Source of the DNA: Zasmidium citrigriseum
Lineage: Eukaryota; Ascomycota; Dothideomycetes; Mycosphaerellales; Mycosphaerellaceae
Reading direction: 5' to 3'
Assembly (NCBI GenBank): GCA_002786025.1
Contig: NHNW01000003.1
Location: forward strand, 186,001 to 250,000
DNA: 64,000 bases
The translations under genes and the position numbers were made by a program. Shown here piece after piece: positions 1-12,000 of the stretch (its first letter is position 1; each line of letters opens with the position of its first letter). A model generated the notes under the pieces. The model had not been told where the DNA came from. It saw nothing but the letters and a program-made list of their open reading frames with translations, and did not search any database.

Positions 1-642
1 GATGTCGTCGTTGATGGAGACTTGGGGAGAGAAGTCGCGGTATGGAACGAGAAAGAATTGATCTCAACGGAGAATGAAACGCAAATGTTCCCTATTGCAC
101 CTATTGCTGATGCAGTACATTGCAGAAATCCTTACATATCTTCAAGACCGCCACTGGAGTTCCCGCCCTTGTGAAAGAGCAACGAAATCCTTCCTCGGCC
201 AACACTTCTGACCCCGGCATTTCCTCCCCAAGAAGTCCAACACCACCCGCTCGCAATGCTGACTACCCACCTCACCTCACTTCTCATCGGCCGCTCCATC
301 AATTGGCGCTGGAACCCACGGCGCCTATGCACATCCAAAGCATACGAGCCAAATCATCCCTGCAGACGCCCACGAGCGGCTAGCATCGCAAGTCTGAGCC
401 TCGATGTAGCGTGTTGATCCTCCACCACGCATGCCACTACGGAACTTAGACCGTGTTCTGCGACAGCTGCAATGGGTCGTCAGCGTGAGCTTGGACGCCT
501 TGATGGCGAATTGTTTTTGAGTAAGACTTCCGCTCGAATACTTATAGGTGAGGCATAGATATTCCCTCTTACTTCCTGACAACCCTCAAACTTTCTACTA
601 TACTGCTCTCCTTGCAACACCATCTCTTTAAATACAATCAAA
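1..642. other. Intergenic region upstream of the aldehyde dehydrogenase
   Basis: No convincing gene. Short open frames lack an ATG or any protein-like composition. The last 60 bases before the ATG at 643 are C/T- and A-rich, as expected of a fungal 5' leader. The leftmost 100 bases could belong to a neighbouring gene outside the window, but nothing decides this. Confidence 0.5.
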
Positions 643-2240
643 ATGGGCTTCCCCTTCGCAGCCGACAAGATCGAACGCCGCCACTACATCAACGGCGAGT
701 TCTGCGAATCGTCTGACAAGGGCACTTTCGAGCTCAAGTCGCCCTACAACCATGAGAAGATTGCCGATATCTGCGAAGCGACGGTAGATGACACCAACCG
801 CGCTGTTGCAGCTGCCAAGGCTGCTTTCCCGGCATGGTCTGCGAAATCCCCAGCTGAGCGTGGAGCGTTGATGAAGCAGCTTGCGGCGAAAATTAAGGAG
901 TTGCATGGTGAGCTGGCGCAGTTGAATGCTATGGATATGGGTCGTCCGGTGAGGATTGAACAATACAATATATGAGCGTCGGGCTTACAGTGTCTCTAGG
1001 TCTCGACGTACTTTGATGGATACTTCGCTGCTACCCTCATGGAACATTACGCAGAGGCAGGATATGAGGCAAAGGGAACGACCAGCTTGAACACTCCCGG
1101 CTTCGTGAACATGACTTTCCGTCAGCCTATCGGTCCAGTGGCTGCTATCATCCCATGGAACATCCCAACCCTCTCCTTCGCCATGAAGATAGGTCCAGCT
1201 CTGGCTGCAGGCTGCACAATCGTCCTCAAGACATCAGAGAAAGGTGAGCACCACAGCTCAGAACGTCAATTGCCCCCATCGATACTGACTTGTTCCTAGC
1301 ACCCCTAACACCCGCCCGCCTCGCCCACGCCGTCCACTCCATCGGCTTCCCCCCCGGCGTAATCAACATCCTCTCCGGCCACGGCACGCCCAGCGGTGCA
1401 ACCCTCGCCTCGCACATGGACATCCGAATGGTAAACTTCACCGGCTCCACCTTCACAGGCCGCAAAATCCAAGCCGCAGCCGCCTCGTCCAACCTCAAAA
1501 AAGTCGTCCTCGAACTCGGAGGCAAATCCCCCGCCATCGTCTTCGAAGACGCAGACATTGCCAAGGCTGCGGCCGAGACGTCTGCGAGCATGCATACGAT
1601 TATGGGACAGGCTTGTGTGGCGAATAGTCGGATTTATGTGCAGGAGAGTGTGGCGGAGAGGTTTAAGGGGGAGTTTATTAAGGCTTTTTCGGCGCCGAAG
1701 AGGGGGGATCCGTTGGATCCGGCGACGCAGCAGGGACCGCAGGCGGATGGGATTCAGCATGAGAGGATTAAATCCTATCTCCAAGCCGCGTCCGAAGGCA
1801 AAGGAAAGCTGGAGATGGGCGGCAAAGCGATGCAGATCGATGGCAAGGGATTCTTCATCGAACCGACGATGTACTCCGGCGTGGACGAGAACGAGAAGAC
1901 ACAGAAGGAAGAGGTCTTTGGACCTTTCTGTAACATCAACACGTTCAAGACCGAGGAGGAAGCTATGGCAAAGGCGAACGATACCGAGTATGGTCTTTAC
2001 GCGAGTGTGTATACCAGGGATATCAACCGGGCCATGAGGGTTGCCAAGGCCTATGAGAGCGGTACTGTGGGTATCAATTGCACGAGTCCGTCAATGGCGA
2101 TGGATATGCCGTTTGGTGGATACAAGGGCTCTGGACAGGGCAGGGAGGGCTTCTCTTACTCTGTTGAGGAGCATTTGGAGATTAAGACTGTGCTGATCAA
2201 GCTTGACGACGATGCAAAGTCGCCCACTCAGACCCATTAG
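643..2240 (+). CDS. NAD(P)+-dependent aldehyde dehydrogenase (ALDH superfamily)
   Basis: Oxidises an aldehyde to the carboxylic acid; probably cytosolic since no targeting peptide is seen. Exons 643-948, 1000-1243 and 1300-2240 join in frame to 496 residues, the usual ALDH length. Both introns have GTGAG donors and CTAG acceptors. The general-base glutamate lies in VVLELGGKSP (E255) and the nucleophilic cysteine in GQACVANSR (C289). Their spacing of 34 residues equals that of E268/C302 in classical ALDHs. The oxyanion/NAD region FGPFCNINTF and the C-terminal PFGGYKGSGQGRE motif are intact. The start at 643 has an A-rich context (AAAATGG) and the sequence RRHYINGEF follows, typical of class 1/2 ALDHs. 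Substrate cannot be read from sequence. It converges on SDHC, 501 bp away. Confidence 0.95.
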
Positions 2241-2741
2241 GACTGGGAAGAACATAACGACAGAAGGCGTTGAGCTCAGGGTAGGATATGAACTTCATAG
2301 ACTGAAACGAGAACATGAATGGATGATTAAACTCGACATGAGAATCGTCGATGTGGTAGCATGGAGTCAGACACGAGGATCTGAGAGGACCTCAAAGCTC
2401 CCGACAAAGTCCACCGAATGTTCTTGTCTCCTCCAGCAATGCGGCCTAAGAGCTATCTATCGGACCCCTCGACATGTAGCGGGCCACCGTGACCGGCCAT
2501 GGTCGTTGAATGGCAGGGATTCTGCGTTGACCTACTTGAATTCGATGAAGCGACCCACGAGATGGAACTTGTGATCTGGACGTTTTGTCTGCTGGTCCAG
2601 CTTTCCATGCGCATATCGATGATGTGTAGAAGAGTTCATCTAGCTCGAGAATCAAGCGGCCGTGAAAGCCATGTATTCATATTTCACTCACAGCCTCAAA
2701 GAAACACACTTCCAAAATTTGTATACACACTTCCATTCCTC
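2241..2741. other. Intergenic region between convergent ALDH and SDHC
   Basis: Holds the 3' ends of two convergent genes. The overlapping plus-strand frame 2499-3119 is antisense to SDHC and is not supported. Nothing else seen. Confidence 0.5.
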
Positions 2742-3408
2742 TTATATAAACGCCAGCGCCAACGCACTCAGCGCACTAGCCCCCACAACAAACCACCCCG
2801 TCTGCGCAACCTTCTTATTCGTAATCATGCTCGCGGTATCCCACACCAAATGCCGAATGCCATTCATACAATGGAAGGTAAAGAAAAATCCCACGCTCGT
2901 CTTAGCCAGAATCTGAAGGACAACCGGCCACGCCGCGAAGCCGGCCGCAAGGACCGCGGATTCGACGTGCCAGCCGAGAACGGGGGCGACCAGGTAGAGG
3001 GCGCCGTAGATGTAGAAGCCGCCGCTGAGCACGCAGCCGGTGATGCGGTTGAAGGCCGAGCCGTACCAAGTGATCTGTGGTTGGTAGATGGCGAGGTGGG
3101 GGGCTACGGGGCGGTTTAGGCGTTGCTTTGCGAGGATGTTGTCGCGGGCGTGTTCGTCGGAGACGGCTTGGGCGGCGACTAGTCTGGATTGTGTGTGAGT
3201 ATGTGAGGAACTTGATATTGGGTACGAGGTGGTGTCTGACCTCCTCTGAGAGGTGTTGAAGGCACCCGTTGCGATTGCTGCCGGCGCCGCGAATCGGTAG
3301 GCATTGGGCTGCGCGGCCACTGCGGTGGTGTCAGCTCGGGACTCCTGAGGGTTCCTGGGTGTACGTACAGCGCCGCAGCGATTGCTGAGCGATTCTCTGG
3401 GCCAACAT
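2742..3408 (-). CDS. SDHC: Succinate dehydrogenase cytochrome b560 subunit (complex II, SDHC/Sdh3)
   Basis: Membrane anchor of complex II in the inner mitochondrial membrane; helps bind haem b and ubiquinone. Exons 3408-3369, 3319-3241 and 3183-2742 join to 186 residues. The first exon is only 40 bases and encodes MLAQRIAQQSLRR, an amphipathic mitochondrial presequence. The second intron (3240-3184) is 57 bp, a multiple of three, so the frame also reads through it unspliced; splicing gives the more family-like SQRRLVAAQAVSDE. Quinone-site residues in QITWYGSAFNR (T78, W79, S82, N85, R86) and the haem-ligand histidine of FHCMNGIRHLVWD are present. Three hydrophobic helices follow. SDHC is a target subunit of SDHI fungicides; the visible site residues look wild type, though I have no reference alignment. 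Confidence 0.93.
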
Positions 3409-4580
3409 CGTCGCTCTGGAGGGGAGTGCGGTCGTGTGAGTTGGTGAAGGAGGTTACTCTGTCGTCAACGACCATCTGAAGCCTCGGAGCACGGCAATAG
3501 AGTATTCCCAAGCGATCCAATCACATGCAACCTGATGACATGGCCCGAGCTTCCACCTTCCAATATCAAAATCTGTCTGTCGGCTTCGAGTTCTTCTCTT
3601 TCTTCACACCAGGAATCGCAACACACCGTCCGGACCACCACTTGAAGGCGCGGCGAGCATTCATGGCACGGCGTTATGTCGTGTCGCCGGATGCACTCAC
3701 GATTTCGAGACCGATAGCCCGTAGTTAATCGCACTTCAAGAGCAAAATATCTTTTGACGGTGTTTCATATCCAGGGCGACATACCATCCCTTTCGCATCG
3801 CAGCTCATACATTCAGCATCTAGTACCCGGAATCTCATTAGCCTGAGGTCTCCGTCTGCGATCATGTACTGGTCCTCTGCTCCCGCCTGACCGCCGGCAC
3901 TGTTTGACCGTCTGACGAGGGTGGCCTTCCGCGGCATGCCTAAACGCACCGAACAGCACATGAAGATCTTTTGCTGTGCTGCCCGACGGTCTGAGAAACA
4001 GCACAGCATCCGAGGTAGGAAGTGCATTCCCAGTTGATACACCTCTTTGCGGGCCTCAATCATCCACTGAAACCACCCGAATTCTCATTTCGCCTCGTAC
4101 AAAGGAGCCAACTCCGACACCGATCTACACATAGCCTGATCCAATATCTTCAGCCTGCACGATCAGCCTGTAGAAAGGTGAGAAAGACTCAAAGTGGGCA
4201 GCAGTAGGTCGATAGACTTTCGCACGTTTCGATAATGCCATGTGCTATTCAACAGGGGTACCTCGCCACTTCACAAGTCCTCCAACTTCCAACTTGGTCA
4301 GCACTGTTCATTTTCCAGATTCGATACGAACTGACGTGGAATTCCCAGGACTGTCACGCGAGACAACGTACTTTCGAACCAAAATGCGGTCAAAGCTGTC
4401 TTTGATTCGGTGGCGAACGGACTATCTTTGGAGTTGTTTACGCGGGAAGATTTATAGGAACATTCCGCTTGTGACATCCTTCATAGATGAGGCCGTGTCT
4501 CAAGACTGGGAGCATTCGACTTGCTCAAAAATCTTCCGATCGGGTACATTCAAGATTTAAAAGCTGCTCCAAGTTCTGGC
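3409..4580. other. Divergent promoter region, SDHC / transcription factor
   Basis: About 1.2 kb between two divergent genes. One minus-strand ATG frame (4063-3725, 112 residues, cysteine-containing) is open but has no recognisable family or codon character, so I do not call it. I searched the plus strand here for a zinc-cluster exon belonging to the downstream transcription factor and found none. Confidence 0.45.
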
Positions 4581-6511
4581 ATGGAGTGTTACAGGGAGGA
4601 CGGGCGTGGGAGACGCCTGGACGGTCACGGCGCGTCTAGCTCGACTGCCAGTACGGAATCATTCTCACGGACCGTCAAGTACTCCTTCGACGCGGACAGC
4701 GCTTTAGATGATGCGTCACGGCTCAATCTACTGGAGGCACAAGTCGACGAATTAGCGGCACGGCTGGCAAAGATTGAAGGCGCGTCAACATCGAGCGCGG
4801 TGTCATCTGGAATCGCCAGGCACGATACACCAACTTCAGACCGACCATACAGCTCGAGCAGCATGTCAGACTACTCCAGCTCATCCTCTGATGGACAGAG
4901 CTCGCCAGCCCCGAGTGTCAGTCTCCCGTTCGCCTTGAAGTTCAGCGTCCTGGATTCGAAGCACAAAGACCCAACGCCCGAACGTACGAAAGCCATCTGG
5001 CAGCATTATGTGCAGAACATAGACCCGCTGCTCAAGCTTGTACATCTTCCAACTGTCGAAAAGCTCTTCTTGCCAGGGACGAACGAGCCGAGAGATATCC
5101 CTCAAGACTCGAGAGCACTGAAATGGGCCATCTGCTTCGCCTCAGCTGCAAGTCAAGAGCTATCCAAAGGAACATCATCGCCCTCTCCAAATCTTGGATC
5201 ACTATCCAAAATGTACCAACATTATTTTGAGACCTCTCTCGCCAAAGCCCGCTTCATGGCCAAACCAACAATCACCTCCATCCAAGCCCTCACAATCTAC
5301 CTCACAATCGGCAGCAAAGTCCTCGACGAAACCTACGTCTGGTCCCTAACCGCAATCCTCGTCCGCCTCGCCTTCAAACTAAACCTCCACCGCGACCCCG
5401 ACACCCAAGACATCCCATTCCTCGACGGCGAATACAGACGCCGTCTCTGGTGGCACATCTGCACCCTAGACGCCTCGACAGCCGAAGCCAACAACACAGA
5501 TCCCCTCATCTACGAACGACAGACGGACACAGCCTTCCCAGCAGCAATCCAAGACACGCACCTCAATCAGCCAACCTCCCTCAACATCGGCAAAAGACCC
5601 CACTGCCCGGATACATTTCCCATCCTCCTCCGCTTCGAAATCACATACTACATCCGCACAATTCTCTACAGTCCCACCTTCGCCTCGGAGAATAACTTCC
5701 CTCCTCTCACCCTCGAGGGCAAACTCTCCATCGTCTCCTCCCTCCAAAAAACCCTCGAGGAGAAATTCTACCGCCACTGCGCCTGTCGCTCACCAACATG
5801 TACCCTCTCCATGTTGACGAGCAAAATCCTCGTCGCGGCCCTAACCCTCAAACTCCGCAGCACACACTCCACATCCCCCAACAGCTGCAAATCCGCAGAA
5901 CAGACCCTCGTCGCTTGTACGGATATCATGGAAGCCAGCCGCGCTCTCCGCTCAGATCCCATGTTAGAAGGGTGGAAGTGGCTGTGGCAGAACGATGTGC
6001 AGACGGAGTTTGAGGCGGCGGAGTGTTGTCTTTCTACGCTGGCGAATACGAGGGCGAGGCCGGGTGTGACGGGGAGGGCTTGGAGTGCGGTTGAGGGGTT
6101 TTTAAGTGCTTGGAGGGAGGGTAGGTGTGGACAGGAGCAGAGGTGGGTGCGGTTGGAGTTTTTGAGGGAGAGGGCGTTGAAGGCGAGGGCTAGTACGATT
6201 AGTCCGTTGGGGAGACATGAGGGGAGGTTGAGGGCGGGAGTGGTAAGTGTTGAAGACTGCACGTCACGGAGGTAAGAACTGACATGCTTCAGGCCATGCC
6301 GTCGAGAACGAAGACGACCCCTACCAAGGGGCATCCGACCTTGGAACAGCGCCGCACCTCTTGTCCCATCGTGACCTTGGACGATTCGCCGACGAGGTCC
6401 TCAACAGACAGTCCGCCGTCTGAAAAGCAAAGTGAAATGCCTTATGGACCGCCTTTGCGATCTTTCAGCGAGGGTTTGAACAACGTCAAAGTGCTTGACT
6501 TTATGGTGTAG
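4581..6511 (+). CDS. Fungal-specific transcription factor domain protein (MHR), no zinc cluster visible
   Basis: Predicted nuclear regulator. Exons 4581-6242 and 6293-6511 give 626 residues; the 50-bp intron has a GTAAGT donor and TTCAG acceptor and leaves the frame intact. Residues about 35-80 include a short heptad-like stretch (LEAQVDELAARLAKIEG), followed by a Ser-rich linker. The fungal transcription-factor homology region runs from about 115 to 400, with the hallmark RRRLWWHICTLDA near residue 300. The usual N-terminal Zn2Cys6 cluster is missing: no CxxC-rich segment is found upstream on this strand. The frame stays open a little upstream of 4581 without an ATG, so an undetected first exon remains possible. 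It converges with the permease gene (243 bp gap). The regulated pathway is unknown. Confidence 0.8.
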
Positions 6512-6754
6512 CAAACCCGGCCGGCTGACATTCTGCTGGCTGCCGTTTGCGATCGCTGCGCCGTCTCAGTTGTACACTATATGGGCTTACTGGATCGGAT
6601 ATGTCTTTTAGGATCGCGAAGAGCAGGGTCTCTTCTTGTACTTATAGTGGGATCGTCGGCGCAAGCAACCGCAGGACGGAGAGGAAAGTCGTCAACGTAA
6701 TAATGTTCATTCACTTCATACCTCATGCATCCACGCTATGCAAGAAATACTCCA

Positions 6755-8460
6755 TCACCGCCCCACATACTTCAGCTCCAAATATCTCGCTGGGATATAG
6801 CTGAGCGCAGTAATGACCAGCGTAAACTCATTGGCAACATCTCCTCCACTGCTGCCGATCAAAGCACCAAGAGGACCGACATACCACGTCTCGACCATGC
6901 CCATGACCCAGGCAACGACACCGAGAGCAAACGCAGTAAAAGCGGCGATGCCCATTGGCAGTCTCTTGGGATCATTCCAGCCTTCGAGGTCGTAGTTTGC
7001 GAAGTTGCCTTTGCGGAAGACGTAGTGTTCTGTGAAGACGATGACGAAGTAGGAGGTGCACCAGTAGCCTGGGAGGAAATGTCAGTATATGCACATGCCG
7101 ATTCAGCATCTTCGACAAACGACTTACCCAGTAGAGCAAGGAAGTTCTGCAGATAAGTATTCAACTTCTCCCTACCAGCCAACGCCAAAGCGATGATAAC
7201 ACCAAAGCAAGCAATGGTCCAGATGAATCTGGGCAGCTTAGAGAAAGGCCGCGAGAACTGCTGGCACGAGATAGCCGCAGAGTAAGTGTTGATGATGTTC
7301 ATGTTGATGCCAGACAGAACCAGGAGCACCAAGATAAACTTGGCGAAGCCATGCGGATAGAGCATCGTATCGATCAAGAAGCCAATGCCCTCGTTTTCGT
7401 AGATCTCCTGCCAGTCAGGTCGGTTGTTGAAAGCAGACGAGACCACAGCGCCGGCCATCATGCCAATGGAAGTCGGGATCGCGATTCCGAAAGTCGTCAG
7501 GAGGAAGACCTTTGTCCGGTTCGTGTCGACGGCGTAGTGGACGTAGTAGTCGCTTGCGATGGTAGCCCAAGAGGCCGAACTGCCGTAGACCACGGCCAAC
7601 AGACTCAAGACCTGCCCGCTCAAATCCGCGCCTTTCAGCTTCGATGGTGTTGTGTTGTCGGCGTATTTCCCGGTCTCGCCGAAGATGATCATGAAGATGA
7701 TGAAGTACACCAGCCAGGCATACTTCTCATACACCAGAATCGCTCGCAATCCAACGAACGACACCGCGAGACTGCAAACAGCAATGATAATGATTCCCGG
7801 GATGATCGAGATCCTTCCATCACTGACGCCCGTCAACGCCAGTCCACCGGTGATACACCCAACAGCAGACCACCCAATCTGCTGAATGGTGTTCAACGCC
7901 GCAATGATTTTGTTCGGATACCAGCCCATGCTATACCGTCCAATAGAGATCTGCCTCAGACCCGTGGCCGGTCCCATGGTGGCATTGAATCCACTAATCG
8001 CACCACCCAGGATGGATGCGAAAATAATGATGAGAATCGACTGCTTCAAACTCAATCCAAACTCGAACCCCAAAAACCCCGTCGCGAAACAAGACACATT
8101 CATCGTTCCGCTAGCCCAGAGAAGCGCCATAGTCAGCTGCGAATGCCAGGGCACAGGTTTCTTGTCTTCAGGTCGTTTCCGGTCAATGGCTTCACTCTCA
8201 ACGCCGAGTTTGCGGTCCAGCATGGCCTCAAAATTTCGCAACTTCGAAAGAATCCCGGTATCCTGGGTAACAGTCTCGCCATTGTACTCTTGCTGCTTCT
8301 CATGAGATGAGCTCCCAGAGTTCCTAGACCCGACATCGATTCGCGTCGCGGCGAGTTTCTCGTCCGTCGTCAAAGGCCGCTGTGGCAAACCGGCGGGGAC
8401 ACTGGTGATGACTTCCTCCGGACGACCATGTTGATTCTCTTCATCCCAGCCGAGACCCAT
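6755..8460 (-). CDS. NCS1-family purine-cytosine permease (Fcy2/Fcy21-like)
   Basis: Plasma-membrane H+ symporter family for cytosine and purines. Exons 8460-7128 and 7068-6755 give 548 residues, normal for the family. The spliced junction reads FLALLGYWCTSYFVIVFTEHY, a conserved Fcy2 segment, which confirms the intron. A hydrophilic N-terminus of about 105 residues precedes roughly 12 hydrophobic helices. Family motifs include SCFATGFLGFEFGLSLKQS near helix 1 and GPATGLRQISIGRYSMGWYP after helix 2. The start at 8460 (MGLGWDEEN) was chosen; the frame continues upstream as arginine-rich, UTR-like sequence with another ATG, which I consider less likely. Substrate preference among Fcy paralogues cannot be assigned. 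Confidence 0.9.
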
Positions 8461-9051
8461 CTTGACCCGCTCAAAGGATACCGACACGTGGGAAGGTTGA
8501 AGAAGAGGTGAAGTCAAAGATCGCGTGCCACACACGAGGGAAAACCCAAAGGCCCGGCAGCGACGACGGCCCACACAATTTAAAGAGGAGCCACAACGGC
8601 CTCTTCTTCGGCAAGCACGACCAAAGAGGCAGCTCTTCAAGTGTCAAGCAAAAGCTTATCACCACCAGTCCCCGAGCTAAGATTATGCAAGCACGCAAAG
8701 CTCTGCAGGGAAGATTGAGCGGATGATTGTGATTTGTCCGTCGAGCAATCTAGGCTTCGAAAGGCCATCCTCCAACGCCGGGAAACGGCACCACGCCAGT
8801 GGCCGCGAAGGCCGATTGATGATAGACGAATGTAACCATAAGATCGGGTCGTAATTGTTTGGTGCTATTCTCTCTCTACCACTAACGTTATGGGTATCGT
8901 GCACTGTAAGTAAGAAGGTATCTACCTGTACAGAGAGCCCTCCAAGAAGCCGTCATAAATATCCCGTATCCCGTCACCACCAACTCCTCGCTTTGAACGT
9001 GTCGAAACTAGATCATCAAAAAGGTATCGTCGTATAATCAAGAAAGAAAGA
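8461..9051. other. Intergenic region upstream of the permease
   Basis: Promoter of the permease and 3' flank of the large minus-strand gene that ends at 9052. No gene or repeat seen. Confidence 0.5.
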
Positions 9052-12000
9052 TTAGAAACTGTCCATCTCTTCTCGTTGCCTCAGGTACTCCTTGGCCAAA
9101 GAGTCGCCGCCCTTGCTACTGAGGCTCATCCAGTGGTGGGCGACGCACATTGTGGTTGGATCGCAACGGTTGGGATCCTGGTTTTTGCGCCACTTACTTT
9201 CCAGTTCCTCTTTGAAGACATCCCTGGTCCTTGCAAAAGGTGCGATGATTCGATCCATAAGCTCAGGATGTGTCAGGTACAGTGTCGCCAGCTCACGTTG
9301 AGCTACTGGGTCTCCCTCCTTGGCTGTGATTTGAAGAAGGTATGCTGCATCAGCCATGCTGTAGCGAGACACCTCTTCAGCGGATGGCGTACGACTCGGA
9401 GCAGCGAATGTTGCTGAGTCGCGCTGTTGCTGTGCGGTCGATGGAGATCGTCCGTGTCCGCGGTTGTTCGAATGGTAAGCGATGATACTGTCAGCGGTCT
9501 CAACCATGATTGTGCGTGCTTCCTGCTTGAGTGAGGTGATGGCCACTGCGGCGTTGATGAAAGCCTTGCCTTCAGGAGTATTGTGCAGCACCGCCGATGG
9601 CAGAAGCGCAGCAATGTACTGCAGATCTCTGAAGATGGTTGATGGCCGCAAAGTGCTCTTCGAGAACACATTTCGAAAGCCTGCTACGCTCGTTTCTGCA
9701 AGTCCGGACGTCTTCCGCTCTTGCACAAGCTGGCCGAGTTCTGAGCTTGACCTCGCGAATGATAGCGAGGGCGACTCGTTCGCAGCCTGCTCGGCCATGT
9801 ACGGCACCAAGAGTCGGTCGACATCGTATAAGCAAGCCAGCTTCGTGGATGGATTGCTGACCGCCGCAAACTTCTGTAGCAGAGTACTGAAAGCACTTTC
9901 GAAGCTGAAGCGCGAGATTGCCGGTCTGGGCATGGAGTTCGAATCCATCGTCGGAGTCTGTGATCCGATACTGGCATGGAAAGCGTGCAAGCCGCGAAAG
10001 TGCCTATCCGTAAGGTCCCGTCCAAGCCCAGTCCAGAATGCATGATCGGTCTCGCTCCCCTCGCTGAACATTGTGGATGTGAGATCGCTCAACACAAGGC
10101 TGGTGGCATGATGTCTCAACTTGTCAAGAGAGGACTGATCCGCCGCGAGAGTGAGATTTGCGGACTTCTGTGCTGCAGAATCCAATGCTGATTGGGTGTG
10201 CGAATCCCCGATGCTTGTAGCACTGGAAGGAGAGTCTACCTCAGTCATAGCTGGTGACCAAAATGGCAGCGAGGATTTGCTGGCCAGGGTCGGGCTGCGT
10301 GAGTCCAGATAGTCACGTGAGCTTGCATTCGACAGTGTATGCGAGGCGCTCGAGAGGCCATCTGTGCTTCGAAGTTGGCCGGAGAGCGATAAGAAGCCAT
10401 GCTGGCCCATCGTGCTGGAGAGTCCAGCCAGTAGACTGGGCTTTCTCTGCGCGCTCTGCTGTTGCCGAAACGCGGCATCCCGGGCAAAGAGTGTGTTGGA
10501 CCAGATTGTAGAGCTCTCAGCAGATGTTGCAACGATTTGATCTACGCACTTCCGTATTTCCATGCAGAGTTTGTGAAGTCTTTCCTCGCCTTTGCAGAGG
10601 TTGTCGATGTTCTGACGATCCATCCAGAGCTGCGTGGCTTTGGATTGCTCATCACTGAGCTTGTTTGGCCCTCCATGGTCTGGTTTGGTGCTTAGGATTT
10701 CAAGAATCTGGGCTTCTGTCTTGAGGTGCATGTTCGTGCTTGAGAGCTTGGACGTACTCCAGTGCCGTAGAGGTGGAGACAGTCGGCTTCGTGGCAGTCG
10801 TTTTGGCTTTCCCATCACTCGCAAAGCAGAAGCAATCGACTTTGCTTCGTCGTAAGGAGCTGACGTACGGACATCTGCGACGTACCACATCTTGTCCCGA
10901 AGGCGTTCGTTCTCGTCCAACAGAGGCTTCAGAAATTCGCTGTGTAGTTGTTGCACAGGGCTGAAACTTCGAGACCATTCCTCGCAAGCGTCTTCTAGCT
11001 TTGTAGCACGAGCGACTGAATACCGTGCATTCGATTCGATCTCGATCAGCAGACTTTGCAATGAGGCCATGTCAGCGGATCGGAAAACGTATGATTGGAA
11101 ATCTTGGTATTGCTGAAACCAAGCGTGAGCTTTGACGAAATCGCCACGTTCGTCGCTTTCCTGAATCGACTGCTCGAAGAGGACCTCGACGTTCCGTTCA
11201 GCCTCTTCCAAGGCAAGAATCCCCGTGAGATATTCTGGAGACTGTGCCGACTCGTTGATTGCGCACGAATGCAGAAGCGCCTCCACGGCTCGCTTGCAGC
11301 TTGCATGCTCCTTCGAGGGGGCGGTCAGCAGTTTCTCGCCAGACGGCGTAACAGAGCCATCCCTTAGGGTCTTAGATAGCGAACAGGCTTGCGAGAGCTT
11401 GCTGCGCATGGTGCAAAGTGTAGAACCCTGCGTTGTCAGAACATCCCATGCGTCCCTTGTGGGCGTACGGCTGGTGAGAAGGTCCTCGATCTCGAGGCAG
11501 ACTTCGCGCATATGGGAGCTATCCAAAGGCGGATCCTCAACTTCCAACTCCAGATTGGCAATGGCTGTCTCTACACTTCCAAAGCTCTGATTGGCGTCAG
11601 AAGCTGGGCTGTGCAACTCTGAGCGTGGTTCGAGAGTATTCGCTTGTGAAAATAGAGAAAAGCCGGAAATTGACGATGCGGAAGATTGCAAACCAGACTT
11701 CAGGTTGTCGCCATCCGACGAGACAGAGGCAGGCCGTCGCTGAGGATAGAGAGCGTTGAGCGAAACGATGACATCTTTTGCAGAAATGACCAAGAAAACA
11801 TCTTCGCCACGCCCGTCCACGAGGTTTGCTGCTCGGAAACTGGCGCCTTTCGTTGGTTCGCTGGCTCGAGAGCCCTGGAACCTCGTCATAATGTTGTTGA
11901 CCCGGTGAACAGTTTCTGCTGTTGAAGCTAGACTGTGTCGCCTGGACAATGTCAGTTGTGGACCTTCCTGCGTATTGAACGGAAACAGACCATGAATATG

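Noticed and set aside
7351..8310. 319-codon plus-strand frame opposite the permease
   Set aside because: Antisense shadow of transmembrane-coding sequence.
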